64,000 bases of DNA from Psychrobacter immobilis (GTDB lineage: Bacteria; Pseudomonadota; Gammaproteobacteria; Pseudomonadales; Moraxellaceae), in contig NZ_CAJGZQ010000010.1 in NCBI RefSeq assembly GCF_904846185.1, positions 49,200 through 113,199 on the forward strand, written 5' to 3'. Both the position numbers and the translations under genes were made by a program. Position 1 is the first letter of the stretch, and every line of letters begins with the position of its first letter. Positions 8,309 to 17,145 of this stretch are shown here, one piece after another. Under the pieces are notes generated by a model, which was not told the DNA's origin, did not search any database, and saw only the letters and a list, made by a program, of their open reading frames with translations.

Positions 8309-9219
8309 GACCTCTTGCAAAAGTCATAGTCTAAGCTCGGAATTAATGATACCAGCAAACAGCTTCATTCTAAGATCATAGCGCTGACGACGGTTGCGAT
8401 ATTTATGAGCCACGATTTTGAACAACTTGATTAAGCCTATTTTGTGCTCAACCACAATACGGAACTTTGCCAGATAGTGATTGGCCTGTTTGCATATCTC
8501 CAATAACTGACCACCACGAGGTTTCTTAAATGGTGTGAAGGTTTGCTTATGTAGATTTGCTATACCCTGATAACCACTGTCTGCTAGATAGTTAGTATTC
8601 TCAGGCAACCAATCAGGACAAGTATCTTTATACAGCTTAAAATCGTGGATTGACCCTTTGCAGGTTTGTACATCAAGTATCAACCCTGTTTGCCAATGAA
8701 CGATAACCTGCGCTTTTAAGGTGTGTTGTTTTTTCTTACCGCTATAGTAGTCGCTTTGGTTTTTTTTGGACGCTCAATAGGGGTTTCGGTGGCATCGACA
8801 ATGACGACTGACCAATTGGTATCCTCATCGACACGACTAGGCAGCTTTTTAGGCAATTCAAACTTGCCAGAGTCAATCAGGATGTCTTCTACTTTACGAA
8901 TGATACGGCTAGCAGAAGACTCATGAATACCAAAGTCCATACTGATATGATAAAGCGTGCGGTATTCACGCCAATAAGTCAGGGCTAATAGTATTTGTGC
9001 TTTAAGACTGAGCACACTTGGTCTGCCTGATTTGGTCTTAGATGCTTCATGCTCTTGCATGGCCTCAAGCATGTCATAAAAGGTGGCTTTATGAATGCCA
9101 GTGTAGCGTTTAAAACCAGCGTCACTTTGTTTGAGTAGCTTATTTATGTTTGGCATGGTTCCTAAAAAGTTATGAGTGTCTTCCTATTTTAATTCCCTTT
9201 GCTACTTTTGCAAGAGGTC
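8309..9219 (-). mobile_element. Complete IS5-like (IS427-type) insertion sequence, right end of the composite
   Basis: 911 bases with terminal repeats gacctcttgcaaaagt and its complement, each bordered by TA. It carries a two-frame transposase gene. A second, slightly diverged copy lies at 62495-63406 and a truncated third at 763-892. Both open frames are intact here, so this copy is the likeliest to be active. Confidence 0.88.
8324..9156 (-). CDS. IS5-like transposase made by -1 frameshifting (OrfA 8716-9156, OrfB from about 8760 to 8324)
   Basis: OrfA (146 residues) begins MPNINKLLKQSD and has a helix-turn-helix region (YHISMDFGIHESSASRIIRK) and the first catalytic aspartate in VVIVDATETPIERP. 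OrfB supplies the rest of the DDE_Tnp_4 nuclease, with DSGYQG and FRIVVEHKIGLIK carrying the later acidic residues. The frames overlap at a run of eight A in cca-aaa-aaa-acc (8760-8767 on the opposite strand), where a -1 slip carries OrfA into OrfB, a known strategy in the IS427 group. The fusion would be about 275 residues, normal for the family. The slip itself is inferred from frame layout. Confidence 0.8.
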
Positions 9220-10395
9220 TAGTGCCTTATGAAAAGTTGCAAAGGTTTTATTCAAAGAGTTCGTAGGGATTGCACATACTGCACGACGAAAAACATACGA
9301 CTCAATCAAACGAACTGCATTATAAAAATCTTCTTTACTAAGCTGCCCAAGATTATAGTCGTGATAGAGTTCAAGTAAGAAAGGATAAGCAACATCAACT
9401 TTCAGTTCACGCAAATCCTTAAATGCTGTTGCCAGTTGCTTATCAGCTTCTTTTCCTAACGCCATTGCACAAAAATACTTTGCAAAAGAATGAATATCAG
9501 CAACTAGCTGATCTACAGTTATACCTCGTTCTTCAAGCTTTTGAGTATGTTGCTTAAATGCCTCGTATACACCATCAATTCTAGGTATAACACCCGTTTT
9601 AACGGTGAGGTAGTGTCGCATGAAGCTATCAAAGTAATCGCCATAGCTCTCCTGTCCAAACTCGACCTCCATAGGCCGCCAATGGTCATTATAGAGATCA
9701 GCTTGATGATCCGGTTCCAACCCCATCAGCACAAAGTTTCGAATTAAATCGGCTTGGCTCAGTGCTTTGCCAGTAGAGTTCATGCTCTCAAAAATTAACT
9801 GTGGATTATCTTGATCTCTACTCAAAGCAATATCAACAATGATTACCTTGGCTAAGCCACGACAGATTTGTTCTAGGTTGCCATTCAGTTTTCCTAGCTG
9901 TGTATCAAAAAAATCGAAGTTTTCTTTGATACGTAAAGAAAAATCTTGTGGAAGCGCCTTCTGTGTAACCAAAGATAAAAAACTGTCTTTGTCAGTCTGC
10001 GTCAAAATTAGTTTATATCCACGCTCGCCGTCTTCTAGTGGATTTAGCAAATAATAGTTACGCAATTTCTTTGCCGAAAATCCTTCTACAGGTTCAGTAT
10101 CGCCAAGATGCCGAGATAAAGCTTCTAAAAGAAGCATCGCTGTGGTTAATCGCTGCTGACCATCAATCACCAGTAAAGGTGATTGGCTAGAAACCTGATA
10201 TAAGCCTTTCTCAATATAAACTACAGAACCAATAAAATGAGCTCCGACAGCATTGTTACTGCCTGCTCGCATAATGTCATCCCACAATTGACGGCACTGC
10301 TGCTCAGTCCAAGAGTAGGTGCGCTGATATATAGGAATAATAAATTGTGGTGACTTTTTTAAAAAGTCAAGTAGCTTGGCTTCTGTTGCTTTCAT
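9220..10395 (-). pseudogene. GmrSD-type restriction protein, N-terminal half (DUF262)
   Basis: 392 codons of DUF262 with FIIPIYQRTYSWTEQQCRQLW near residue 17 and the family motif LLVIDGQQRLTTA near residue 75. This is the ParB/Srx-like NTPase half that in GmrSD enzymes controls the DUF1524 nuclease. The reading frame runs six codons into the IS and stops at 9202, so a truncated protein without the nuclease could still be made. The rest of the gene is at 1-760. It lies 134 bases downstream of res on the same strand, making it the third restriction gene of the mod-res block. The loss of the nuclease half by insertion is seen directly. Confidence 0.85.
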
Positions 10396-10529
10396 ATCTG
10401 CGTATATACTCTTGTAGTCAAACTGCTAGTAAATAATCTACTTAAGATTTTATTATGAGCATAAATTTTTCCCATGAGAAAAATTTAATTTATTCTAGAT
10501 TACTTTTGATATTTCAAATACTTAATGTA

Positions 10530-13484
10530 TTAATGAGCTATAGATAATGCTTTCTTAATAATATCCTTAATCAAATCATCTTGAAATTGGGTGCTAAAGC
10601 TCACGCTAAGCCCGTCTGCTTCCATCTGATTAAATAAACGCTCAGCATGCTTAATCTTACGGTTTTCCTCTGCTCTCAGGCTATCAGATGAGCTGGTATC
10701 TTTTGTTTCAATAATTAGATTTAGTGTTTGACCTTTTTCAGTTTCAACAACATAAGCAAAATCAGGTGAGTAAGTGCCACCGCCAGCTATTGGTATTCTA
10801 ATCGAATTGCGAGGGATCTTACTAAATACCGTCACATGCTTTATCTGCTCTTTAATATTCTGCTTTTCTAAAGGCGAATCATAGAAAACATCCTCAAAAA
10901 GATAAGCATCATCGGGCTTACCGTTATCATAATGAACACCTAGCTGACCTGATTTTAACTCATTTAAAGGTGAGCCAGTTGAATCCGTATAGCTGGTGGG
11001 GTGTACCTGATTAGATATGATGTTATAGCCTATCTCAAACTTCTGCATAGCATTTTGGAACAAATAGAGTTTTATCCCGTCAGCAAACTTACGGATAGTT
11101 TGAATGTTCAAATAGTCATTAATGTCGAGACCTTGTTCACCTTTGCCTTTTAGATGTTTGAGAGTAACGAACGCTTTATGTAAAGTAGGCAGTTTTATAT
11201 ATGTTTTTTCAGATAACTGACGTAAGAAACTGCCGTAACTCATTGTGCTGATTTTTGCGAAGTCCTCTTCATCGTCATATACACTATGATAACCAGCTTG
11301 GTTATTGTGGATATGAAGCTTCGATACCTTTGTTACGAGCCCAGTCTTACTAAAGTTATTAGCGGTAATTTCTTGCTTAAGATAGTCCATAAATAGCTTT
11401 TCATAAAAATTACCCTCATCTTCAAACTGATATTCTAAAATAGCGCGCTGGTTAATCAGCTCCCATAACTCTTTAAGCTCTTCATACTTACCTAATCTAA
11501 CCTTGGTTTTAGCTTTTGTATCCTCTTTAGACGTATTCTCAATTTTGCCTTTTTTAAGTGCTGTACCAAAGGCATCAGGATAGAGGTCTTTAAGGGCTTG
11601 ATAACCACCCTCCAAGAACTTCTCGTCATCATCAATTAGATTCTGATCATATAGCTGGTTACTAAGCTCTCTTTTAGAAACATCATAAAAGCCTTTAATC
11701 TGTTCAACTAAGTCGTTAGTTAATAATTCTGGTTCAACTTCTGATACGGAAGTTTCATTAATCTCTTGAGTCAACTCTGCAACAAAGTCTTTTTCCGTAA
11801 AATCAACATAATAGTTTAAGCGAAAGTCATCTGTCTTCTCTCTTGCCATATGCTCATTGACAGGCAATCGCAAGCCTCGACCAACTTCTTGTAGTTTAGA
11901 GGTCGTACTACCACTGGATCGAAGCTTACAGATTTGAAACACGTTTGGATTATCCCACCCCTCACGCAACGTCCATTTAGAGAAAATAAAGCGTCTTGGA
12001 TTATCCAGTGACAATAAACTTTCTTTATCATGCAAAATTTCGTTAATCTCAGCTTCGATTTTCTCGTCGTTACCCGTGTTATCTTTTGAAAAATAGCCAC
12101 CATGAGTCAGACTGACATCTTTAATAGTACGCTGTAAATACTGCTTATAGAATGGATCTGTTTCTTTAGCAAGATAGGACTTAGCTATTGCTAGTACCCA
12201 AGTCTCAAATTGTGTTTTTAAACTGCCAGCAAGCTCATTACCGTCTCTATACCCCTCGATATCATCAATAAAGAACAGCGTTAACGGTTTGATGCGCGGA
12301 CTGCGAGTAAGTAGCTCTCGCTCCAGTTTAAAGTGCTCTTTGATAGCCTTTTGAATCATACTGTCTTGAAGTGACTCAAGATAAGAGTATGGGTTGATAC
12401 TCTCGCCTTTTTTAAGCTCAATACCGTTGCTAAGCACCAAAGTCGTTTTATTTAATTTTTCGATATTTAAGCTATGTATCGCCGAGTGAATACTCGAAAG
12501 TGAATCATTATTCCCAAGTATATAGGGGGTCTTAGTACCATTCTCGCTAAGTTCAAACTCGGCTTCTTTGCCGTCTAATGACTTTAAAGTGAGCTTAGCG
12601 TTATCATTACCTGATAAGGTTTCAACATAGGCGGTAACTCCTTTGACTAGGTCTTGGTTAAAGGCATCAACAGCAGTTAGGTGGTAAATAAGATTTTTAT
12701 ATTCATTTTTGAAAGTTGCACCATATCGTAGCGTGAACTGAGCTTTTAAGTTCGATATACTTTTCCAAGTTTTACCAGTTTGTGGAAACTTATGCGGCTC
12801 GTCTATTATAACGACAGGGTTAATACCTGCTAAAGCATTGATTGCTCTATCGTACTTCTCTCCGAGCAATGCTCGATCAAATCTTTCTTCTTGAATAGTA
12901 GGTGAGTTAATCATGCCTTGATTAATCACCAAAACGTGTATTTTACTTTTGTCACCGTGACTAGCATTGACAAACTGAGTCACAGACTCAGGCATATAGG
13001 ATCTTTTGCCTTTCTTACTTTTTTTGCTTTCAACCACGTAAGTGACAATTTGCTTATCATGATATTCACCTTGAAAATCATGGCGAAAGTGCTCACGCAA
13101 AGCGTCACTCTTTAGGAAGTTTACCGTACCAGCTTTAATAGAAAGAGTAGGCACGACGACGATAAACTTAAACAGCCCATAGATTTTGTTAAGCTCATAC
13201 ATGGTTTTGGTATAGGTATAGGTCTTACCTGTACCCGTTTCCATTGATATATCAAATATAGGGTCGTCACTGCGTTTATCTGTGCCAAATATACCGTTAT
13301 CTTTTTGCACTTGCTCAATATCAGTGGCTAGCGCTATAGCTTTAAAACTGATCTTAGGGTTGATATATTGATTGATGGTATAGTCGCTTGAAGAATGAAA
13401 CTCTACGTTTGCAAACGACTTTATTAACGCAATAATTGCCTTTTCTTGATGAGGTAGATTTGGTTCGAAATTAAAGCCTGCCAT
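10530..13484 (-). CDS. res: Type III restriction enzyme, Res subunit
   Basis: About 984 residues, usual for Res. It has a superfamily 2 helicase with Walker A ETGTGKTYTY near residue 90, a DEAD-type VVIIDEPHKFPQ box, and a late motif EVGRGLRLPV. A C-terminal PD-D/ExK nuclease follows, with YSPDFAYVVE and LIIETKDTSS near residues 900-925. Res uses ATP to move along DNA and cuts when two inversely oriented unmethylated sites communicate, always together with Mod. ATG at 13484 is preferred over the GTG two codons earlier. The mod stop lies about 45 bases upstream, consistent with one operon. No lesion is seen, so the system looks functional. Confidence 0.9.
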   Translation of the reverse strand: MAGFNFEPNLPHQEKAIIALIKSFANVEFHSSSDYTINQYINPKISFKAIALATDIEQVQKDNGIFGTDKRSDDPIFDISMETGTGKTYTYTKTMYELNKIYGLFKFIVVVPTLSIKAGTVNFLKSDALREHFRHDFQGEYHDKQIVTYVVESKKSKKGKRSYMPESVTQFVNASHGDKSKIHVLVINQGMINSPTIQEERFDRALLGEKYDRAINALAGINPVVIIDEPHKFPQTGKTWKSISNLKAQFTLRYGATFKNEYKNLIYHLTAVDAFNQDLVKGVTAYVETLSGNDNAKLTLKSLDGKEAEFELSENGTKTPYILGNNDSLSSIHSAIHSLNIEKLNKTTLVLSNGIELKKGESINPYSYLESLQDSMIQKAIKEHFKLERELLTRSPRIKPLTLFFIDDIEGYRDGNELAGSLKTQFETWVLAIAKSYLAKETDPFYKQYLQRTIKDVSLTHGGYFSKDNTGNDEKIEAEINEILHDKESLLSLDNPRRFIFSKWTLREGWDNPNVFQICKLRSSGSTTSKLQEVGRGLRLPVNEHMAREKTDDFRLNYYVDFTEKDFVAELTQEINETSVSEVEPELLTNDLVEQIKGFYDVSKRELSNQLYDQNLIDDDEKFLEGGYQALKDLYPDAFGTALKKGKIENTSKEDTKAKTKVRLGKYEELKELWELINQRAILEYQFEDEGNFYEKLFMDYLKQEITANNFSKTGLVTKVSKLHIHNNQAGYHSVYDDEEDFAKISTMSYGSFLRQLSEKTYIKLPTLHKAFVTLKHLKGKGEQGLDINDYLNIQTIRKFADGIKLYLFQNAMQKFEIGYNIISNQVHPTSYTDSTGSPLNELKSGQLGVHYDNGKPDDAYLFEDVFYDSPLEKQNIKEQIKHVTVFSKIPRNSIRIPIAGGGTYSPDFAYVVETEKGQTLNLIIETKDTSSSDSLRAEENRKIKHAERLFNQMEADGLSVSFSTQFQDDLIKDIIKKALSIAH

Positions 13485-13531
13485 AGTCACTCTCGTATAT
13501 GAAGTTAAAAAAGAAAATAGCTATCAAAAAT

Positions 13532-15505
13532 TTAGTATCTAACAATAATATTGATCGTGATCTTCTTTTTGTTTTGATAGCTTTTGATGGCTTCGTTTAA
13601 CTCCATCTGTATGGCGGTATCGAAGTTGTAGCCATTAACTATAACTCTATCTGGCGCAAAATCTTTATCTTCATCTAACTTGTCTAACAAGCACTTCAAG
13701 TTTTGAGTGCCAAAGTCAGAGGCGATTAGATATAGGTTCTTATTCACCAGCTCAGCGTTATAGCCCTGCAAGTCTATATCTTCAATTTGCTGTGTTAGAT
13801 GGTTATTGTCATATAACATCCATGTCGTCAGCAGTGCTTGGTACTGTTCATCACTGAGCACCATGTCGTCAAATAGGCTCTCATTACTAACTTCAAAGTC
13901 ATCATCTATCTTGGGACGGAAATCATTAGTGGTTTCAAATATTTTGAAGCCTAAATCCAAAAAATTGTTAGATATTTCTTCTTTAAAGATCTTAGCAGTT
14001 CTACTTAACCGTTCTTTAGTTATATCAAAGATACTTAGATATCCAGCTTTGTATGCTTCTGATTTTTGCTTTGATTTTTCATCTATTTGAACAAGAATAA
14101 ACTTTAAGTTAGATGACTCTTTCGCATTCAAGTGCCAAATTGAGTGAGCAGTTGTCCCTGAACCAGCAAAGAAATCTAAAACTATATCTTCATTCGTAAC
14201 TCCAAAAGCTTTCATTAATTCAGCTAGAAGTAGCTCATCTTTAGGGTTAGTAAATACTTTCCCGCCCATCAATCTACTTAGCCTCTTCGAAGAAGCACGA
14301 CTATCTGTAAATCTCAAGCTAGTTAAACTTTGATTTTCTGTTTCTTTCAGGTAAGTCTTATTGTTCGGTACTTTCGTGTGATCTTCCCCAAAATGGATTC
14401 TGTCTTGCTCTATAAGCTCTAGCATTTTTGATTCAGGACAAAACCAACCTCTTGATGGCTGCTTGCAAGGTTGTTGAGTAGTAGGGTGCATTACATCATA
14501 TACGTATTGACCATCATTAGGACCAGATATATCAGAGGCAAAGTAAACTCCTCTATTGTCCATCCAGTTATAGTGTTTACTCGAAAAAACTGGGCTGGAC
14601 TGTGGAAATCCTTTATACCAAGCTAACGCTTCTTTATGAATCTGGTTCCAATTATCGCCATATTGTTTATGGAATTTATCAAAGGCTTTATAAATTTCAT
14701 CTAAACCACCTTTTTTTTCAGTCCAGTCTCCTTCATTTGTGCCTTTACTTTTTGTAAAAATAAGAATGTACTCGTGCTGGAAAGATATATATTTTTGATC
14801 ATTCTTTGATGTGTTCTTCCAGACGATCTCTCCGCAATAATTGCTCTCACCAAAAATTTCATTCATCACTGTTCTAAGAGTGAAAAACTCGTTTTCATCT
14901 ATTGATATAGCAATCACACCATCTTCTTGAAGAAGTTCTCTAGCAATATACAACCTAGGATACATAAAGGTTAACCAAGCACTGTGACTATTCGAACCCT
15001 TAGCATTAAAGCTTAAAATACGCTCCGCCTCAGCCTTATCAATACCAGCTAAGCGACTTAAATCATCCACTGAAAATTTAAAGCTATCTTGGTACACAAA
15101 CCCATCTGATCCCGTATTGTAAGGAGGATCAATGTATATCATTTTAATTTTTTCACGGTAGCCATTGACCAAATGCTTCAATACTTCAAGATTATCGCCT
15201 TTAATCAGTACATTACCGCTATCACTGTTCTCTGAGCTCTCGTTATGGGCTGTATCAGGCTTTAGTAGCTTTTGTGGCGGTAAGTTGGTTAACAGCCTAG
15301 CATAGGCTTTACCAAGCCAATTTAAGCTATATGATTCCTTGACCATATCTACTTCGTTGGCTTTTACGACCTCCATCATCTTTTCAGGCTGAAAGTGACC
15401 ATCCTTGTCAAAACATTGAGGAAAGTGCTTTTTCAAAATAGCAATTTGTTTGCTATTTGCCGTTTCAGTTTCATCAAAGAGGGTTTCGGTAGACAGGTTG
15501 GTCAT
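13532..15505 (-). CDS. mod: Type III DNA adenine methyltransferase, Mod subunit
   Basis: About 657 residues, a beta-class N6-adenine methyltransferase. The catalytic motif IYIDPPYNTGSDGF comes before the SAM-binding motif VLDFFAGSGTTAHS. The roughly 250 residues between them form the target-recognition region, which sets the methylated site and is the part that varies most between alleles. ATG at 15505 is chosen because AGGAAG lies six bases before it; the upstream start has no such site. No simple repeat tract is seen in the 5' region, so phase variation of the kind known in Neisseria and Moraxella mod genes is not indicated. Mod also gives DNA specificity to Res. Confidence 0.9.
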   Translation of the reverse strand: MTNLSTETLFDETETANSKQIAILKKHFPQCFDKDGHFQPEKMMEVVKANEVDMVKESYSLNWLGKAYARLLTNLPPQKLLKPDTAHNESSENSDSGNVLIKGDNLEVLKHLVNGYREKIKMIYIDPPYNTGSDGFVYQDSFKFSVDDLSRLAGIDKAEAERILSFNAKGSNSHSAWLTFMYPRLYIARELLQEDGVIAISIDENEFFTLRTVMNEIFGESNYCGEIVWKNTSKNDQKYISFQHEYILIFTKSKGTNEGDWTEKKGGLDEIYKAFDKFHKQYGDNWNQIHKEALAWYKGFPQSSPVFSSKHYNWMDNRGVYFASDISGPNDGQYVYDVMHPTTQQPCKQPSRGWFCPESKMLELIEQDRIHFGEDHTKVPNNKTYLKETENQSLTSLRFTDSRASSKRLSRLMGGKVFTNPKDELLLAELMKAFGVTNEDIVLDFFAGSGTTAHSIWHLNAKESSNLKFILVQIDEKSKQKSEAYKAGYLSIFDITKERLSRTAKIFKEEISNNFLDLGFKIFETTNDFRPKIDDDFEVSNESLFDDMVLSDEQYQALLTTWMLYDNNHLTQQIEDIDLQGYNAELVNKNLYLIASDFGTQNLKCLLDKLDEDKDFAPDRVIVNGYNFDTAIQMELNEAIKSYQNKKKITINIIVRY

Positions 15506-15707
15506 GATACTTCCTAAGGTGTAAGGTAAAAGGAGCACTTATAAAACTGCTTTGGCATTATGACAAAGTCATTCTATCCAAACAATGAGCCAAATATTTC
15601 AAACGACACATATTGTCGCATATGCTCGGCTAATGTGAATTGTTAATCAGCTAACCTGCTATTATAACTTTATAAAATTCGATAGTCATGAAATAGGAGT
15701 AGATAAG

Positions 15708-16010
15708 ATGTTTGAGATAAAAGGGCTGGATCAACTGAACAAGACATTAAGTGAGTTGGGCAAAGTGACCGATGAGCTTGAAGGTGAATTAGGAACCATA
15801 CAGTTCGATGCTGAAAGTGCTGAAAGCATTGAGTTAGCTATCGTTGAAATGGAAAATATGATTGATAAAAAGTTCGAAAATTACGCTTCAAATCCTTTGG
15901 CTATCGAAATGGCTGACGGTATCAAGGCAGAATATAGGCAAATGATTGTAGATAAAGCAAGTGAAGCAAGAATACAGGCTGATAGTGAGGAGAATGAAAA
16001 TGGCCGTTGA
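15708..16010 (+). CDS. Small acidic protein paired with the TIR gene
   Basis: 100 residues, rich in Glu and Asp with predicted long helices (LNKTLSELGKVTDELEGELG and a later AEYRQMIVDKASEAR), no signal peptide and no domain I recognise. AGGAGT before the ATG supports the start. It overlaps the TIR gene by 11 bases, so the two are almost certainly co-translated. A small partner encoded with a TIR effector could be a sensor, an inhibitor or an assembly subunit. Which one is unknown. It is divergent from mod across about 200 bases. Confidence 0.7.
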   Translation: MFEIKGLDQLNKTLSELGKVTDELEGELGTIQFDAESAESIELAIVEMENMIDKKFENYASNPLAIEMADGIKAEYRQMIVDKASEARIQADSEENENGR

Positions 16011-16929
16011 TCTATTCAAAAAAATCGATAATACCGTGTTAGATCTCCAAGCATCACAGAGCCAAACTTATGAAGGCTTGCTTGAAAAGCTAGCTCAGTT
16101 ATTACGCCATGAAGACTTACAGCCTTTCAATGAAGCACTTACTCAAAATATTGATTTAGAAAAATTTCTAGAAGCGAGCTATGCCACACAGAAAGGAATG
16201 TCGGGCACTAGCAAATTACAATGGACTGGCGATGATGAACAGGACTTAGGTTTAAAGTATGCATTAATTCAAAAAATAGGTAATGATACCAGTTACGCTT
16301 TCAATTATGCATACGAGTTTTTTAGTAGCCGCGATAATAAAACAATCTCTTGTATTCACAACTTAGTTAGAGGACTAATTATTCCCTTTGTCCGAGATTA
16401 TAAAGAATATGTTGCTTCGAATAGCAAAATAGAGCCTGAGCTTAAGATACATGATGCTAACACTGTAACTCAATCTAGTAGAAAAGTATTTGTTGTCCAT
16501 GGGCATGACGATCACGCAAAAGAAATGATGGCGCGTTTTCTAGAAAAAAATGATTTTGAAGCTATTGTTCTTCATGAACAAGCAAGTGGTAATAAAACGA
16601 TTATTGAAAAAATTGAGCATTTTGCGGATGTAGGGTTTGCAATTATATTACTGACTCCAGATGATATGGGTAAATCGAAAGATGGAGATAATTACCAACC
16701 TCGAGCACGTCAAAATGTAATTCTAGAGTTAGGTTACTTTATGGGCAAACTCGGTCGGAACAGGGTATGTGCATTTAAATCAGGTGATTTAGAAATTCCG
16801 ACAGATTTTAGCGGTGTTATTTGGAACCAGTTAGATAATGCCGGTGCTTGGAAACAGGTACTATCAAAAGAGCTCAGTGAAGCAGGCTATAATTTAGATA
16901 GTAATAAGCTTTTAAAGTCCTTAGGGTAA
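16000..16929 (+). CDS. TIR-like nucleotide-binding-domain protein, probable abortive-infection effector
   Basis: 309 residues. An N-terminal helical region of about 150 residues is followed by a C-terminal TIR-like domain of the PF10137 type: KVFVVHGHDDHAKEMMARFL, then VLHEQASGNKTIIEKIE with a glutamate in the expected catalytic region, AIILLTPDDMG and RARQNVILELGYFMGKLGR. Such domains in bacterial defence proteins degrade NAD+ once triggered. ATG at 16000 is chosen over the GTG at 15961 because GAGGAG stands seven bases upstream. It follows a small gene in the same transcript and adjoins a type III restriction locus, which fits a defence role. The activity has not been shown from sequence alone. 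A weak hairpin (about 16946-16986) follows. Confidence 0.75.
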   Translation: MAVDLFKKIDNTVLDLQASQSQTYEGLLEKLAQLLRHEDLQPFNEALTQNIDLEKFLEASYATQKGMSGTSKLQWTGDDEQDLGLKYALIQKIGNDTSYAFNYAYEFFSSRDNKTISCIHNLVRGLIIPFVRDYKEYVASNSKIEPELKIHDANTVTQSSRKVFVVHGHDDHAKEMMARFLEKNDFEAIVLHEQASGNKTIIEKIEHFADVGFAIILLTPDDMGKSKDGDNYQPRARQNVILELGYFMGKLGRNRVCAFKSGDLEIPTDFSGVIWNQLDNAGAWKQVLSKELSEAGYNLDSNKLLKSLG

Positions 16930-17145
16930 GTATTTGATCTCGAAAATAAGCTATCTAGATCCATTTTCTGGAACGGGTAGCTTATACAGTTTGCTATAGC
17001 TGAGTACCGAAAGCTATTTAAGTCTTTGCAGTTGTTGTTCAAGCTAAGTCATGTAGAATCTCATAATGAAAAGTACAGATCATCATATAGCATACGAAAA
17101 CAAAACGTCACTTTATGTCGTAGTGTAATGATTTCAATAACAGCC

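Larger units (their letters stand above)
763..9219. mobile_element. Probable composite transposon carrying a tartrate-utilisation module
   Basis: Both outer ends carry the same terminal sequence, gacctcttgcaaaagt at 763 and its reverse complement ending at 9219, and both are the transposase-proximal end of an IS5-like element, so the two IS copies face inward as an inverted pair. A TA dinucleotide sits just outside each end (761-762 and 9220-9221) and behaves as a target duplication, because removing one copy rejoins the flanking GmrSD gene in frame. A single IS insertion would show two different IS ends, which is not the case. The cargo includes hsdR and dapC fragments and an intact transporter-ttdA-ttdB-LysR set. 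The two IS copies have different leader sequences, so they are related iso-elements rather than fresh duplicates. Assembly by recombination rather than one transposition event remains possible. Confidence 0.7.

Noticed and set aside
13532..15505. Phase-variable mod gene
   Set aside because: No tetranucleotide or longer tandem repeat is present in or before the gene.
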